A stretch of DNA of 64,000 nucleotides from Ypsolopha sequella (GCA_934047225.1 OW203993.1:26178069-26242068), one strand, 5' to 3'. Counted from the first letter of the stretch, positions 22,230-32,975 are shown. Numbers and translations are program-made. The notes: a model not told the origin generated them from the sequence alone.

Positions 22230-22726
22230 CCACATGGTTATTACGACAGGGGATTGTTGTACATGAAACATTTAGTGTAGGATGATTAATTGGAGATAAA
22301 AGAACTGATGTGTACGAACCACTTGGGCCAGGGCTATTAAACAGGGGATGGAATAGATGACTATGAACCACTTGATTTAGAAGAGGACTCCAAGATTGCT
22401 TGTTGTTTAGATGCAGGATGTGACGTCGATTTAATAGTAGGAGATAGGCCCGGCAAGGTACATGGACTAAATCTAACAGAAGGAATGTTTGAACAGGATG
22501 GAGACATTGACTGATTTGTATGTGAAGTTGGTGATATGAAAATAACTCCATCTCGAGTTAATGTTTCCATGTCTGCTTTAAAAAGAACGTCATTAATTAT
22601 TTTTTCTGCAAACCGGCGTTGAAGAGGACTTAATCTGTTAAGTTTCATTGCCCAACCTTTCGCGATAATATCGGTGTCACTCTCTGGTCTCTTAAAATAA
22701 GTAGTGGTTAAAGTTAACAATTTACT
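22230..22726 (-). pseudogene. BESS-like C-terminal protein fragment
   Basis: The frame 22361-22726 reads YFKRPESDTDIIAKGWAM then LNRLSPLQRRFAEKIINDVLF. The latter resembles the BESS dimerisation motif seen at the C-terminus of insect MADF-domain proteins and of some transposon accessory proteins. The N-terminal MADF part is not present. At 22726 the frame fuses directly to a gag fragment, so this marks an element boundary. Assignment is tentative. Confidence 0.45.
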
Positions 22727-23440
22727 TTCGTTTTTAGGTTTTAACACTCCACATGCGTTTTGATTGTTTCCTGCTTGTGTTATTGTTAGATTTGTGAATA
22801 GTTCTTCGATCTTTTTGCTGAAGTCATAAATAGTCATATAATTTTGTTTAATCGAATTTTATTGTATTAATAAAGAATTTGCTTATTTCTTGTGTACAAG
22901 AAATTTTTTTATATCCTCAATTAAGGTTTCTACAGAGTCAAAGTTTTGGTTTAATTTTAATTTTGAGTTTTTATCCAACCTGGTTTTCAAAACAAAAGAA
23001 ATCAACGATTTCTTATTTTATCATCTGTCAAGATGCTATCTAGCATTTCTATTCCCTCTATAATTCTATCTATCGTTTCCTCTATCGCTAGCCTCTCTAA
23101 TATCAAATTTTTCCGCCATTTGTACTTGCTTTTGCTAAATTTTACAAAAAAAAAATTGTATTTGTTTGTATATATTATGTATTTCAGTATACAATTCTTC
23201 AATAACTAAAATATCGGATTTTTTAATTTGTTCTTTTTCAATCTGTTCGTTAATTAATGCAGCACAGGAAATATATTTTTCGTTAATTGAATTTGCTTCG
23301 TCGAGTTTTCAAAGTAATGTCTTACTAGTTCTTTTTGGTATACTTAATTTGAACAAATTCTCTTTAAAAATTTTAAATTTAATTATTTCAAAACACAAAA
23401 GAATTCTGATTTCACATAATACTTTTATAACATAATACTT
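22727..23440 (-). pseudogene. gag: Gag remnant of an mdg1/412-like LTR element
   Basis: Open pieces and traces in several frames: ALINEQIEKEQIKKSD, RLAIEETIDRIIEGIEMLDS, and DFSKKIEELFTNLTITQAG (22727-22837). The last is typical of gag in the mdg1/412 branch of insect gypsy elements. Several stops and frame changes; it breaks off at 22727 against the BESS-like fragment. Confidence 0.6.
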
Positions 23441-23488
23441 TAATGGCAATTTAATTTAATTACCTTCTAGAATGTCTAACAGCCGCTT

Positions 23489-23794
23489 TCATTCACACTT
23501 ACGCCAAACATTTTCCGTCTTCTCCATCTTGTGCATAGTCTCACGACGACGATGTAAAGTCCTCCGCATTCCATGATGATTTATTTCACGCCTCATCCAT
23601 TGTATATGACATCTTCTGTACAAAACCGAAAGGCCAACACAGCATCCGCAGCAAATACACAGCATGATTACTGCCACGCATATAGTAGTAACACCAGTAT
23701 GCATTTGCATGTGATCCGTCGAAGCTCCGTTAGATCCGCCTGGCCCAGCGTTTTGGGCAATAATAACTTCTTCTTTTGATTGGTGTTTTCCCAT
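23489..23794 (-). CDS. Small single-pass membrane protein upstream of gag (MGK..SKEEV family)
   Basis: 101 aa from the ATG at 23794 (14 more upstream codons are open). N-terminus MGKHQSKEEVIIAQNAG is the same block as in the ORF at 10536-10802. A hydrophobic helix follows (TTICVAVIMLCICCGCCVGLSVLY) with a cysteine cluster, then a His/Arg-rich basic tail. It lies 113 nt inside the primer site of a different LTR element and before its gag. ATTCAGTTTGTCGTTAAA immediately precedes the ATG, almost the same as before the other copy. The frame is complete although the surrounding element is decayed. Function unknown. Confidence 0.65.
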   Translation of the reverse strand: MGKHQSKEEVIIAQNAGPGGSNGASTDHMQMHTGVTTICVAVIMLCICCGCCVGLSVLYRRCHIQWMRREINHHGMRRTLHRRRETMHKMEKTENVWRKCE

Positions 23795-23894
23795 TTTAAC
23801 GACAAACTGAATATTTAACTGTTCACTTAATGTCAAATCACGCTCAGTTAGTATCGCGTAGCGGTGTTTTACTAGCGTTTATCACGTGTCACAT

Positions 23895-23907
23895 TTCACG
23901 GTCGCCA
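23895..23907 (-). promoter_or_regulatory. Primer binding site (TGGCGACCGTGAA)
   Basis: Immediately inside the LTR at 23908-24028. The TGGCGACCGTGA start is what I recall for the arginine-tRNA primed mdg1/412 group; not verifiable here. Confidence 0.55.
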
Positions 23908-24028
23908 TGTCGAAGTAGGCGGTTAAATGAGACGAGTGGTAGGTTTGAAGGTGGTTTATTGACTGCTCGCGGGCACGGAAAAGACAATGAATATAAAGAC
24001 ATGCACATATCTATTAACACACACTACA
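23908..24028 (-). repeat. Short (121-bp) 5' LTR of an mdg1/412-like element
   Basis: The minus strand begins TGTAGTGTGTG and ends CTACTTCGACA, with an AATAAA signal (AGTCAATAAACC) and a primer site directly behind it. It interrupts the integrase frame of the neighbouring gypsy-type element at HST. I found no second LTR in the window, so the element is truncated on its 3' side. Confidence 0.65.
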
Positions 24029-24171
24029 GTGCTGTGGTTGCTGTTGTGATATGCCATCAAATATGATTGTAAAGCTGTATCAATCTTGTCTCTCACACTT
24101 TTCTTCAAAGCTCTTTTGCATAGTTTTACTCCGTTCTCTGCTGCACCATTTGAAGATGAATGATAGATCGG
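24029..24171 (-). pseudogene. Integrase fragment, C-terminal side of the core
   Basis: Reads YHSSSNGAAENGVKLCKRAL and IDTALQSYLMAYHNSNHST, which contains the third catalytic Glu (SNGAAE) of a gypsy integrase. It continues the frame that is cut by the LINE at 29778. Confidence 0.8.
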
Positions 24172-24182
24172 GGTAAGGATAT

Positions 24183-24485
24183 AACCCAATGTTCCTGTTT
24201 CCAGGAACAACCACCATCCCATCCCCGTTTCCACCAATCTTTGGTATAAAGGGGGAAGCCGGGGGAACATGCGCAGAGGGCGAGCCTTATTTCTTCTTTT
24301 GCCCTCCGGCACTTCTTGAGTCCCCCTACACCGGATACTCTTTTGTGGCCCAAGTCCCAGCCACCTCTCCCCCTTTCAGGGGGCGTGGCCTACTACTAGC
24401 GGTCCTTAATAGGACAGACCTTCACAATTACGACTTCGGCGCCGAGTTGCCCTTCTGATTGTTTAAGAGAAATTTGAGGCAGGCA
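24183..24485 (-). other. 3' UTR of the R1-like LINE
   Basis: Non-coding, GC-rich; the last part contains GTTCCTGGAAACAGGAACAT, a perfect short hairpin next to the 3' end, a candidate recognition structure for reverse transcription. Confidence 0.6.
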
Positions 24486-27400
24486 TCAGCCCACCTCCCA
24501 CAGCTTGCGTTTATTGTGCCAGGCACGCGCGAAATCCCGCAGCCGTCCGAAGTTCGCCTCCGAGGAGACGAGGTCGCCATGACCAACCGGGCCCTGTCCC
24601 GGTCCCAGTATGCCCTGCAGCATCTTCCCACGCTCTTCGGCGTACAGAGGACAGTCCCACAGAACGTGGTGACGGTCCTCCTCCGCCAGACCGCACTCGC
24701 ACAGCGACGTCTCACACAGAGCCATGTCCCGAAGCCGCTTACGGAAACATCCATGCCCCATGAGGAGCTGAGAGACGCGGTAATCCGGCTCCACCCACCT
24801 AGAACTCAGTCGCGCTTGCACACTGGGGAAGAACTCGAAAAGTTCTCTGCCCCGTTCTTCGCTCGCCCATCGGTCCTGCCAGAGAGCAGTGATCTCTGCC
24901 ATTATTGTGCGCCTCCTTCCCCCTAATTCAGTCCTGGTTGCGAATTCTCGTGCTTCTTCGAATCTCGCGGCACGGATGACCTCAAGATCGGCCGGCAGAA
25001 CGCCAGCCAGCACTGGTAGTGCCGGTGTGCTGCTGGACCTATACGCCTTTGTTAACAAAATTAGAGCAGGCCGTTGTGTCCTTAGCAAGGAGGTACGCAC
25101 CGTGTGAAAAGTCACACGGTGGAACCAGACTGCTGCCGCATAAGTCACGGTCGCCACATACGTGCCCTTGTAAAGGATCTTTAGCGCGCGGTACCTGACG
25201 CCTCAGTTTGACGCTGAGACGCGGCTCATCTTGCCGAAACAGTTTGCCGCGCGCTCACCAATCGATAACGCGTGTGGCGCAAAGGACAGCCCTGCGTCGA
25301 GAACCACCCCCAGTACCGTCGCCTGAGTCACGTTCTTAATAGAGTCGCCATCCATCTTTATAGTCGGCGGGCGCTGAAACTTCCCCCGGACTGTCATAGT
25401 TAACGACTTAGCCGGAGAGAATGAAAGTCGGTTTCGAACGCCCCACTCGGCTACACTAGCCAGCACAGCAGCGGCTGTACGTTCAATGGCTGCCCTGGAC
25501 TGAGACTCTATCAAGACAGTGACGTCGTCTGCATAGGCTGTGAGCGCCGTGTCCTGTGGTAGTGGCAATCGCAGCAGGTCGTCCATCATGACGTTCCACA
25601 GTGTCGGTCCAACTACAGATCCCTGAGGACAACCCATAGTGGACACCTTCCATTCCACCAGGGGACCCACGAACATGCCCACGCGGCGATTCGTGAAATA
25701 GTCCACCAACATCTTATAGATATTAGGCGGACAACCTCCGCGCTTGGCCTTGAGCAAGATCATGGGCCACCAGGCGTTATCAAAGGCGCCTGAGATGTCC
25801 AGGAAAATGAGCTGGACATATTTCGCCGTGGATAGCTGCGCGCGACGCACAATAGCGTTAAGCGCTGTTGTCGTCGACCGACCCCGAGTGAATCCGTGCT
25901 GGCAATCTGAAATACCCCTAGAAAACGGGGCACAGGCCAGCATGATACGCTCCAAAATTTTGCCCAGGACGGAAAGAAGGGTTAATGGCCTATAGGCCTT
26001 CGGATCAGTCAGTGGCTTACCATTGCCCTTTGGCAGGACGACCAGTCTGCCAGACTTCCATACGTCCGGAAAGACTCCCTCCTCAACGCATCTTCCATAC
26101 ATAAACGTCATCTCGGCAGCCGCCACCTCCCAGACTAATTTAATAATCCGGGCGGAGAGGCCGTCGAGACCCGGTGCGTTATTATTGAGTGATTTTATGA
26201 TTCGGCCTAGTGTCTCGCGCGTGACCGGCTGAGCGTCGCGGCCTGATGGCACACACGCCGCCATGAGTCGAATCTGAGTGTGATGCACGCTATCCCGAGA
26301 GACAGAGTCATCAGGACAGAGTGCACACAGCAGCGTCCGCATGGCGGCGCGCGCGTCACCGGCGTAGCCTGCAGTATAAGCAGATGACGTTTGATGGAGG
26401 CCGATGGCGGCCGCTTGCTTCTCTGTACGCTCGGCCCCAGGGGTCTGCGTTGCCAGAGTCGGAGATAGAACGGAAGTACCCGAGTTCTGCAGACTCCATT
26501 TCATTGCGGTATGCAGTCCTAGCCGTATGATAGTCTGTCCTACGGCTGAGCTCGCCAAACCCACCCTTTTTACGGGCGCGCTGCCAAGCTCGGCGCAAGC
26601 GGTTGTGATCGCTCCTGAGCTTGTCTAGCCTGGGTGACCACCACTCGAAACCCTTGTCCCTGGAGGGACGAGATGTTCCAAATGTCTCCTCAGCAGCTCG
26701 TTCGATGACTGCCGTGAAAGCCGTGCAGATAGCGGATGCGGACTGGCGGAGGTTCAACCCCCCGACGCTGCAGCTCACCCTGGCCCGAAACCTGTCCCAG
26801 TCACCACGACGAACCCGAAACCTCTTTAGCTCCTCGAACGGCTCTGCGCGCACCTGGCTCGGTCTCGATGATATGACGTTGAAAGTTATGAGCTGGTGGT
26901 CACTTATGCTGGCGGCCTCATGCACCGTCCATTTGTCGACGTGCATGCCACGCGAGGAAAGTGTGAGGTCCACATTAGACTCACCGTTCGGTCCCTTGAA
27001 CGTCGGTGGTTGGCCCGCCCTGTTATGCAGCACCAGGTCGCGACTGAGAATTAGTCCCTCCATGTTGGTGCGACGGTGTTCACAGTCAGGGCCGCGTCCG
27101 GTGTATTGGCGACGTTCGCAGAACCACATCGGCGAGTGTGCGTTGGAGTCAACACCTATGAGGACCTTGTTCCCACGCAGCTCGTCGAGGACGTGTTCCA
27201 GATGCGCAAGGTGAATGCGAATATCATCGGCATATTGGCAGTAGACCGAGACCACATACATGTCGACGCTCTCAGTGGATATGTGGGCGACTACACAGTG
27301 CGACGTGGAGAGATGGTGCAGGACAGTGGCGGCTATGTGCGGTGAAACTACAAACAGTCCGGCGCGGGCAGAGGAGCCGCATTCCACCAGGTCGATAACC

Positions 27401-27531
27401 CCGGCGTACTGTTCCTGCACTAGCACCACGTCGAGCCGCAGCTCACGTGCGATAGTCCTTAGCTCTGTGGTCGCGGCTCTACTGCCATTTAAGTTTAGCT
27501 GGCCGATGACAAGGTTGTTCGTACTACCCAT
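24486..27531 (-). pseudogene. LINE ORF2: APE endonuclease, reverse transcriptase, zinc motif
   Basis: The endonuclease frame 26356-27531 shows IGQLNLNGSRAAT, VVLVQEQYAG, GVDSNAHSPMWF and SISDHQLITF, the usual APE residues. RT (25203-26564) shows LVVLPKGNGKPLTDPKAYRP, LDISGAFDNAWWP, GCPQGSVVGPTLWNV and the catalytic AYADDVTVLI. The C-terminal frame 24486-25157 has CECGLAEEDRHHVLWDC. Endonuclease and RT are in different frames with the change near 26385-26395, and a TGA at 25203, where a Trp codon is expected from related proteins, stops the RT frame. Otherwise all regions are present. Confidence 0.9.
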
Positions 27532-28930
27532 AGTAGTTTGTTGTATTCAGTTGCCGCTGGATGGCGTGCAAGCGTGCGGGACAGTCAGTTGAAGCTGTAC
27601 GATGCGATGTTGCATCGGCACGCTTGAATTTTGTGCAAGTGGCGCATCGCGGGGTCACGTCTGTGCAGCTGGTTTTTGTGTGGCCTTCTTTGCCGCAGTT
27701 CCCGCACGTCTCAGTGGTGGCCTTACAATATCTTTGGGGATGCCCGTACTGCTGGCATTTGGTGCAGCAGGTCACATCAATGTGGTCAGTCACCTCAACG
27801 ACCTGCCAACCGATGTATACCCGACCCATATTTATGAGAAGGTCACGAAGGGGGGGGCTGCACTGGAGTATGACGACGGAGTCCGACTTGTTCGCCCTCC
27901 AACGTTTAAACGCTATTTTACATTGTTTTTTCATTTTATCAAGTGGCCAGTCCTTAGCGACATCTGTTTGCATTATATTTTGCTCATGCAGGTCCGCCAG
28001 CAGGTCGTCCAGAGACGGGTCCCCGTCCACGGCAGCCAGCGCAATGAGTGGCTGGCGTTGTTTCGGCTCGGTGACTCGGAGAGTAGAGGGTGCTGCCTTT
28101 TTGAGCCGGTCTGCTGCTTCGTCGCTCGTAGTTTGGACCACCACTCCAGCGTTCGCTACCTTGCGCATCTTGCTCACCTGCACGTTAATCCTGGCAGGTT
28201 GGATGGCCTCTTTTAGGATGCGCTTCGTGTCATCCGCAGTCTTTATGTTATCAGCCTCCTCCGCTGTGGGGTAGAAGGCTAAAGATGGGCCATTATTAGC
28301 CGGGATTGCAGTTGGCGGGTCCTTTTTGTTGAGTTTTAGTACCGACGAGTAGTTGAGCGTGGCCGGTACTGCAGCTGCTGCAAAGAAGCTAGTTGCTGCG
28401 GGAGTCGTCTGCAGGTTCCTCATTTCCGCACGTAAAGTGCGGATTTCAAGCTCTTTGAGCCTCGAGTGCTGGATGGCAACTAGCTCCAGCATTCCGGTCA
28501 CGTGGCTGCCCATGTTGGAGACCTGCGTCTTATTGAGCCGTGAGCCATGCTCTTGCATGTCTGCCATTAGTGCCTTACAGAAGCCTGCGGCGCGCTCAAA
28601 TAGCTCGTCGTGGCTCATTTGGTGAGGGCTGTCCTCTCGCTCCGGGATGTCACGGTCAACGAAGGCGGCGGCAGCAGCTGATACGCTCACATTCATTGTC
28701 TCGTCAGTTGTGTTGGGTGGCTGCCCTCGCTGTTTCTCGCCGTCCGTCGAAGGCGAGAGCGTGTCGTAGGGCCGCTTCTCAGCAGTATTTGCTGGCGGCA
28801 GCTGCTCCGACGAGATACCAGCGGCGAACAGGCCGGCGGGGGCCGTGCTGGAACCACCAGGCGGCGTACGCTGCATGGCGGAACGTGGCGTGAAGGCTGC
28901 TGGCAAAGAGGGATTCCTACCGTCTGCCAT
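27524..28930 (-). CDS. LINE ORF1: gag-like nucleic-acid chaperone
   Basis: 468 aa. An acidic and Ser-rich N-terminus and a helical middle are followed by three zinc knuckles near the C-terminus: CTKCQQYGHPQRYC, CGNCGKEGHTKTSC, and a last CATC..C motif. Its stop (TAG, 27524-27526) overlaps the ORF2 start in ATGGGTAG. The frame is intact. Confidence 0.88.
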   Translation of the reverse strand: MADGRNPSLPAAFTPRSAMQRTPPGGSSTAPAGLFAAGISSEQLPPANTAEKRPYDTLSPSTDGEKQRGQPPNTTDETMNVSVSAAAAAFVDRDIPEREDSPHQMSHDELFERAAGFCKALMADMQEHGSRLNKTQVSNMGSHVTGMLELVAIQHSRLKELEIRTLRAEMRNLQTTPAATSFFAAAAVPATLNYSSVLKLNKKDPPTAIPANNGPSLAFYPTAEEADNIKTADDTKRILKEAIQPARINVQVSKMRKVANAGVVVQTTSDEAADRLKKAAPSTLRVTEPKQRQPLIALAAVDGDPSLDDLLADLHEQNIMQTDVAKDWPLDKMKKQCKIAFKRWRANKSDSVVILQCSPPLRDLLINMGRVYIGWQVVEVTDHIDVTCCTKCQQYGHPQRYCKATTETCGNCGKEGHTKTSCTDVTPRCATCTKFKRADATSHRTASTDCPARLHAIQRQLNTTNYYG

Positions 28931-29767
28931 GGGGAAATCCCCTTTCAGGCGCCACAGGGTAACACAATACGATCTATTTACCCCTTTTCACGAAAGAGAA
29001 GGGGTGTAAAGATTGTAACACACAGTCTGGTGGGTATAAAATACACAGTAATAGACAGAAAACAGTCAACAGTATATGAGGGTCTATGGAACCAAAACTG
29101 ATATATTGAGCCGATACACAGAAAGTATTACGGCAGAGTCACACAGTCACACACACACATACACAAGATTACAGAAAGTAAGAGAGCGTCCATGCGCGGG
29201 AAAGTGCTTATAAAATAAGAGTGTCAAAGAACATCAATGGGCAAGCGTCCTGTTCCATCAATCTGTAGTGAAAAACAATACAGATCTAAGGAACAAAAAC
29301 TGATATATTGAGCCTCTGCTAAAACACGGTAAAAACAAGATAAATAGCGTTCAATCGCAAGTACTTAAGCCTAATACTTATCCTAAGAGTCCTGTCTCAC
29401 CCGGGGTCCACTTTTGGTCCACTTCCGGTCCACTTCCGGTCTACTTCCGGTCCACTTCCGGTCTACTTCCGGTCTACTTCCGGTTGCACTTCCGGTTGCA
29501 CTTGCACATGCACTTGCACATGCACATGCACTTCCAGCTGCGCCTCCGGTGTTGCAACCACGACGAACTCACGAGTGCGAGGGAGATGGAGATGCACAAT
29601 CCAAGATGGCCGCGGCGTCTTACGGCGACGGCCCCAAGATAGTACGGGACAGACTGCTTTTCGATTTTAATTTTAACAATGAATAAAATTAAATGTCCGA
29701 AAACTTTGGCGTGCGGAGTAACACGCGCAAAACACGACCGATCGACTCTGAAGTCAGCGCCGAAGTA
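28931..29767 (-). promoter_or_regulatory. LINE 5' UTR with CCGGAAGT minisatellite
   Basis: About 840 bp. Between 29421 and 29495 the minus strand has seven CCGGAAGT copies, mostly 11 bp apart (units like GGAAGTGGACC), followed to about 29540 by TGCACATGCA-type repeats. CCGGAAGT is the consensus core for ETS-family factors, so this may be an internal promoter; that is inference. Confidence 0.6.
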
Positions 29768-29778
29768 GGTAAGGATAT

Positions 29779-30665
29779 GTCGAATACTGTTACTTTCCAA
29801 GAATTTATTGAATTCTGCGCTGGTAAAAGGAGGGCCATTGTCACTGACCGCTTCCTTAGCTAAGCCGAATCTTGCAAACGTTTCTCTCATCACCTTTATT
29901 ACGGCCATCGCTGTGGTTCTTGCCATTTGAAAAACTTCAATCCATTTTGTTGAAGCGTCAATCAAAACAAAAAATTTGACGTTGTTAAATGGGCCTAAAA
30001 AGTCGATATGTAGACGAGTCCACGGTTCCGGCGAGTGGGTCCAGGGCTGTGGGGGTGCGCGCGGTGGCGCCGACGCTTCGGCCGTACACGTAGTGCACGC
30101 TCGACACACTACCTCGATGTCCGCGTCGATGCCCGGCCACCACACGTAACTACGGGCTTCATCTTCACTATACCCATGTGACCTATGTGTAATTCTTGCA
30201 AAATCTCTTTGCGTAGTTTTTCTGGGATTATCATCCTATAACCCCACATTATGCATCTTGAGTCTAAATACAGCTCGTTTCTTCGAGTATAATATGGTTG
30301 TATATCCGGCGTAGGCCTAGCATGCCATCCTGTGTGCAGAAACATTATTACCTTTGCTAATTCTGTGTCTTCAACTCTAGGTAAAGGAAAACGATCCACA
30401 TCGAGACATTTGTTCAAAGTTAGTTTGTAATCACCACAAATTCTAATGTTACCGTCTTGTTTGACTATGGGTGTGGCCCATTCTGAGGTGTCAATGGGCG
30501 TGATGATACCGTCTCTCTGCAGTTGCTCCAACGCTCGCTCGACGGGCTCGCGCAGCGCGTAGGCAAGCGACCGCGCGCGGTGGAACACGGGTCGCGCGAC
30601 CGGCCGCACCCGCAACGATACCGTGCCGCCAGTGAAACAACCCAAACCATCCGAGAACACATCAC
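29779..30665 (-). pseudogene. pol: Gypsy-type pol: truncated RT joined to integrase
   Basis: RT begins REPVERALEQLQRDGIITP and WATPIVKQDGNIRICGDYK, reaches PLPRVED, then jumps within a few residues to integrase zinc-domain sequence (EILQELHIGHMGIVKMK). The RT palm with its YxDD box and the RNase H are therefore deleted. Integrase core follows with LHIDFLGPFNNVKFFVLID, KWIEVF and AVSDNGPPFTSAEF and is cut at 29778 by the LINE. Confidence 0.85.
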
Positions 30666-30866
30666 AGTATCTGGAATATAGAGAATCGATATTTAGTTTC
30701 TTAGTAATAACAACTTTGTTACAATCTAATTCTTGCTAATGCCCAATTCTACAATCCATTGTCTCCCAAGCAATGGATTTTTTCCTTTATCAACTGCAAA
30801 GAAATCAAGTTCAATATTTTTATTTTTGAATTTGATTAAGGGTCTAATCTTCCCCAAAGGTAATAT

Positions 30867-32034
30867 TTATTGTCCTGTGTAGTAGTTCATTCGAAGATTA
30901 CATCTGAAAATGGGGAGATTTGAAAAGAAGTTCCTGTAACACTCATAGCTTCTGCACGAAATCGCGCTTCCTGTGTCCATATTTAACATTGTATCGCTAA
31001 CATTCATAGAAAATACAAACGGTTTGTACCGGTCAAAATTATTTATACTGAATACATTGTAATTCACCTGTGCATATTCTTCTTCATCGTCTGTGTAGAC
31101 CTCGTCCGTCTGGATCTCGTGACTGTGTGTTGCAACATTTAATGGCTCTCTTGCTATCCTGCGGCACATCCGCCTCAGGTGACCCACCATGTTGCATACT
31201 CTGCACGTATACACCTGAAATCGGCAAGTCGTTTCGTCGTGCGGTGCGCCACAGGCTCGGCGCCGTGGCGGTACATGTTCCACCCTTGGTCTTGGCGCGC
31301 GGCCCGTGCGTGTCCCACCACCACGATATGACGCGGGCTCTTGGCCCGCCGCTGATGTCACCTGGCCACCATCGGTATTTCTACTGCTGTAACGACCACG
31401 GCGACCACGGCCTCCGTAACATAAGGCCGGCACTGGCGTCGCATATTGCACTGAAACTCTTGGTGACGTGGATGCACTGCCGCCCATAAAATAGCCCGGT
31501 CTTGGGAAACTACCGCTGCCGCGTTCGTTTCTGCTGCTTCAATCGATACTGCTAATTTTACAGCCTTCGAAAATAACAAGTCCTCTTCTGTGAATAACCG
31601 CTGTCGAATGGTCTCACTGCTCAACCCACAAATGAACTGGTCTCTTAAGTTATCTTCTAAACTCGTGCTAAAGTTGCAAAATTTAGAAATTTTTTTTAGT
31701 TCCGCAACGTTTTTGTTTTGTTTTGTTTTCTTTGTCTGAATTTATAAAGTTCGGCTACATAACTCGGTGATGGCTGGAGGTGACTTTTCATCAATTTTAC
31801 TAATTCTTCGAACGATTTTGAAGATGGCTTGTTGGGTGTGCACAAGGTAACTAATAACTCGTATGCTGCACTTCCCATAATTATTATCAGTGTCGGCACT
31901 TTGTGAGCGGTATCCACTTTGTTCACTACAAAATATTGTTCTAACCTTTCAACGTATGAAGTCCAATTTTCGCTCTCAATGTCGAAGTGCTCAAGTCTTC
32001 CAATCGACATTTTGATATAATTTGTCACGCACAC
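30867..32034 (-). pseudogene. gag: Gypsy-type gag and protease, frame-broken
   Basis: Three frames in a row. 31696-32034: MSIGRLEHFDIESENWTSYV, LEQYFVVNKVD, a gag start typical of an insect/tick gypsy lineage. 31358-31624: SSETIRQRLFTEEDLLFSKA. 30867-31487: Arg-rich region, zinc knuckle CRVCNMVGHLRRMC, and the protease motif MLNMDTGSAIS. At least two frame changes. Confidence 0.82.
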
Positions 32035-32050
32035 ACACTTTCGTAATTAT

Positions 32051-32061
32051 CCTCGTCGCCA
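32051..32061 (-). promoter_or_regulatory. Probable primer binding site of the gypsy-type element
   Basis: Minus strand CATTGGCGACGAGGATAATT lies just upstream of gag; TGGCGACGAGG is a common primer-site start in insect gypsy elements. Only about 45 bp of LTR-like sequence remains to its right. Confidence 0.5.
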
Positions 32062-32589
32062 ATGAAATGTTCTAGGACTTCCAGGTAATATTTAGGGCTT
32101 CGAATATCAAACAACGTAGTTAGCGGCTAAATATGTAATCCAAGAACAAAGGAATGTACATCTACCTGTTATTGATAACATCGTAACATGAAAGTACCCT
32201 ACATAAATTACAGTATCAAAACCTTGTGAAGGGTCGTAGGCATACAGAAAAACAAACCTCTGCGCAGTTCTGGGGCAGTATTGTTTAATCTCTGAAGTAC
32301 ATATTTCATAGCCACTTGAAAGTACAGATAGGATCACATAAATATTTTCAATTAGCTTTTTATGCACACCCGTGATCTCATTTGTAACATCTGAATGTAG
32401 CAAAATAGCCCGGGCTACATTCCCTATAGTTGATGTTCCGCCTCCTTGTCTGGGTTTATCTACAAATAGGCATAATCTTCTGAAAAACTCCTTTTGTATG
32501 CATTTTTTCTCACATTTTATGCGGTTTTTGTCTTCAGCTCCTTTAGCTTGGTATCTAGAAATGGGTAATTTATAACTCACATGTAGTAT

Positions 32590-32975
32590 ACACTCCGCAA
32601 ACCGTATCCATGCGTGTAAAGGCGAGATTCCTAGTCGTAGGGAAACTCCACTAATTTCTTGATTCAGGCAACAGTGGATTCGTTTAAAGTTAGACCTTAT
32701 TTAACCATTTTCATTTTCATTTCAAGTTGGTGATTGATACGAACTGAAGGCTTATTATGTATCTTTAGTTGTCATCTGGACTTGGTGTCTATCATCAAAA
32801 GCATAGATATAGTATCGAAATCCGATTGTCTAAGTATATGTTCGTACTTGAAGTGACGACACAGTTCGTAAATAGTTCAATACCCACTAAAGGCAATTTT
32901 GAAAGTTAAGTTTTTAGCTATGTTTTTGATGATAGGCACCTAGACCAGTTGGCAATGAATACAGGGGCTGGTTTT
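32590..32975. other. Between Transib pieces, no coding trace identified
   Basis: Unassigned sequence where the middle of the transposase catalytic core would be expected. Confidence 0.4.

Larger units (their letters stand above)
24183..29767 (-). mobile_element. Full-length R1-clade-like LINE
   Basis: 5585 bp between 11-bp target duplications GGTAAGGATAT. It has a 5' UTR of about 840 bp, two ORFs overlapping by 8 nt and a 3' UTR of about 300 bp ending ..GAACATTGGGTT without a poly(A) tail. CCHC knuckles in ORF1, an APE-type endonuclease plus RT in ORF2 and a CCHC-like motif near the ORF2 end point to the R1 clade of insects. It is inserted in a gypsy integrase, not in rDNA or TTAGG repeats, so it is not a strict R1 or TRAS/SART target. 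One stop and one frame change in ORF2 make this copy defective. Confidence 0.9.
24029..32066 (-). mobile_element. Decayed gypsy-type element split by an R1-like LINE
   Basis: The primer-site-like TGGCGACGAGG at 32051-32061 marks the 5' side. Gag (30867-32034), a truncated RT (30300-30665), integrase (29779-30145) and, beyond the LINE, the rest of integrase (24029-24171) follow on the minus strand. The LINE insertion duplicated GGTAAGGATAT (24172-24182 and 29768-29778). No LTR pair was found: the left side is cut by the LTR at 23908-24028, the right side by Transib sequence. Confidence 0.8.

Noticed and set aside
24889..27592. Plus-strand ORFs of 70-200 aa across the R1-like LINE
   Set aside because: GC-rich coding shadow of ORF2; no domains, and the minus-strand motifs are unambiguous.
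27561..28274. 237- and 204-aa plus-strand ORFs opposite LINE ORF1
   Set aside because: Antisense shadows of the intact ORF1 with zinc knuckles.
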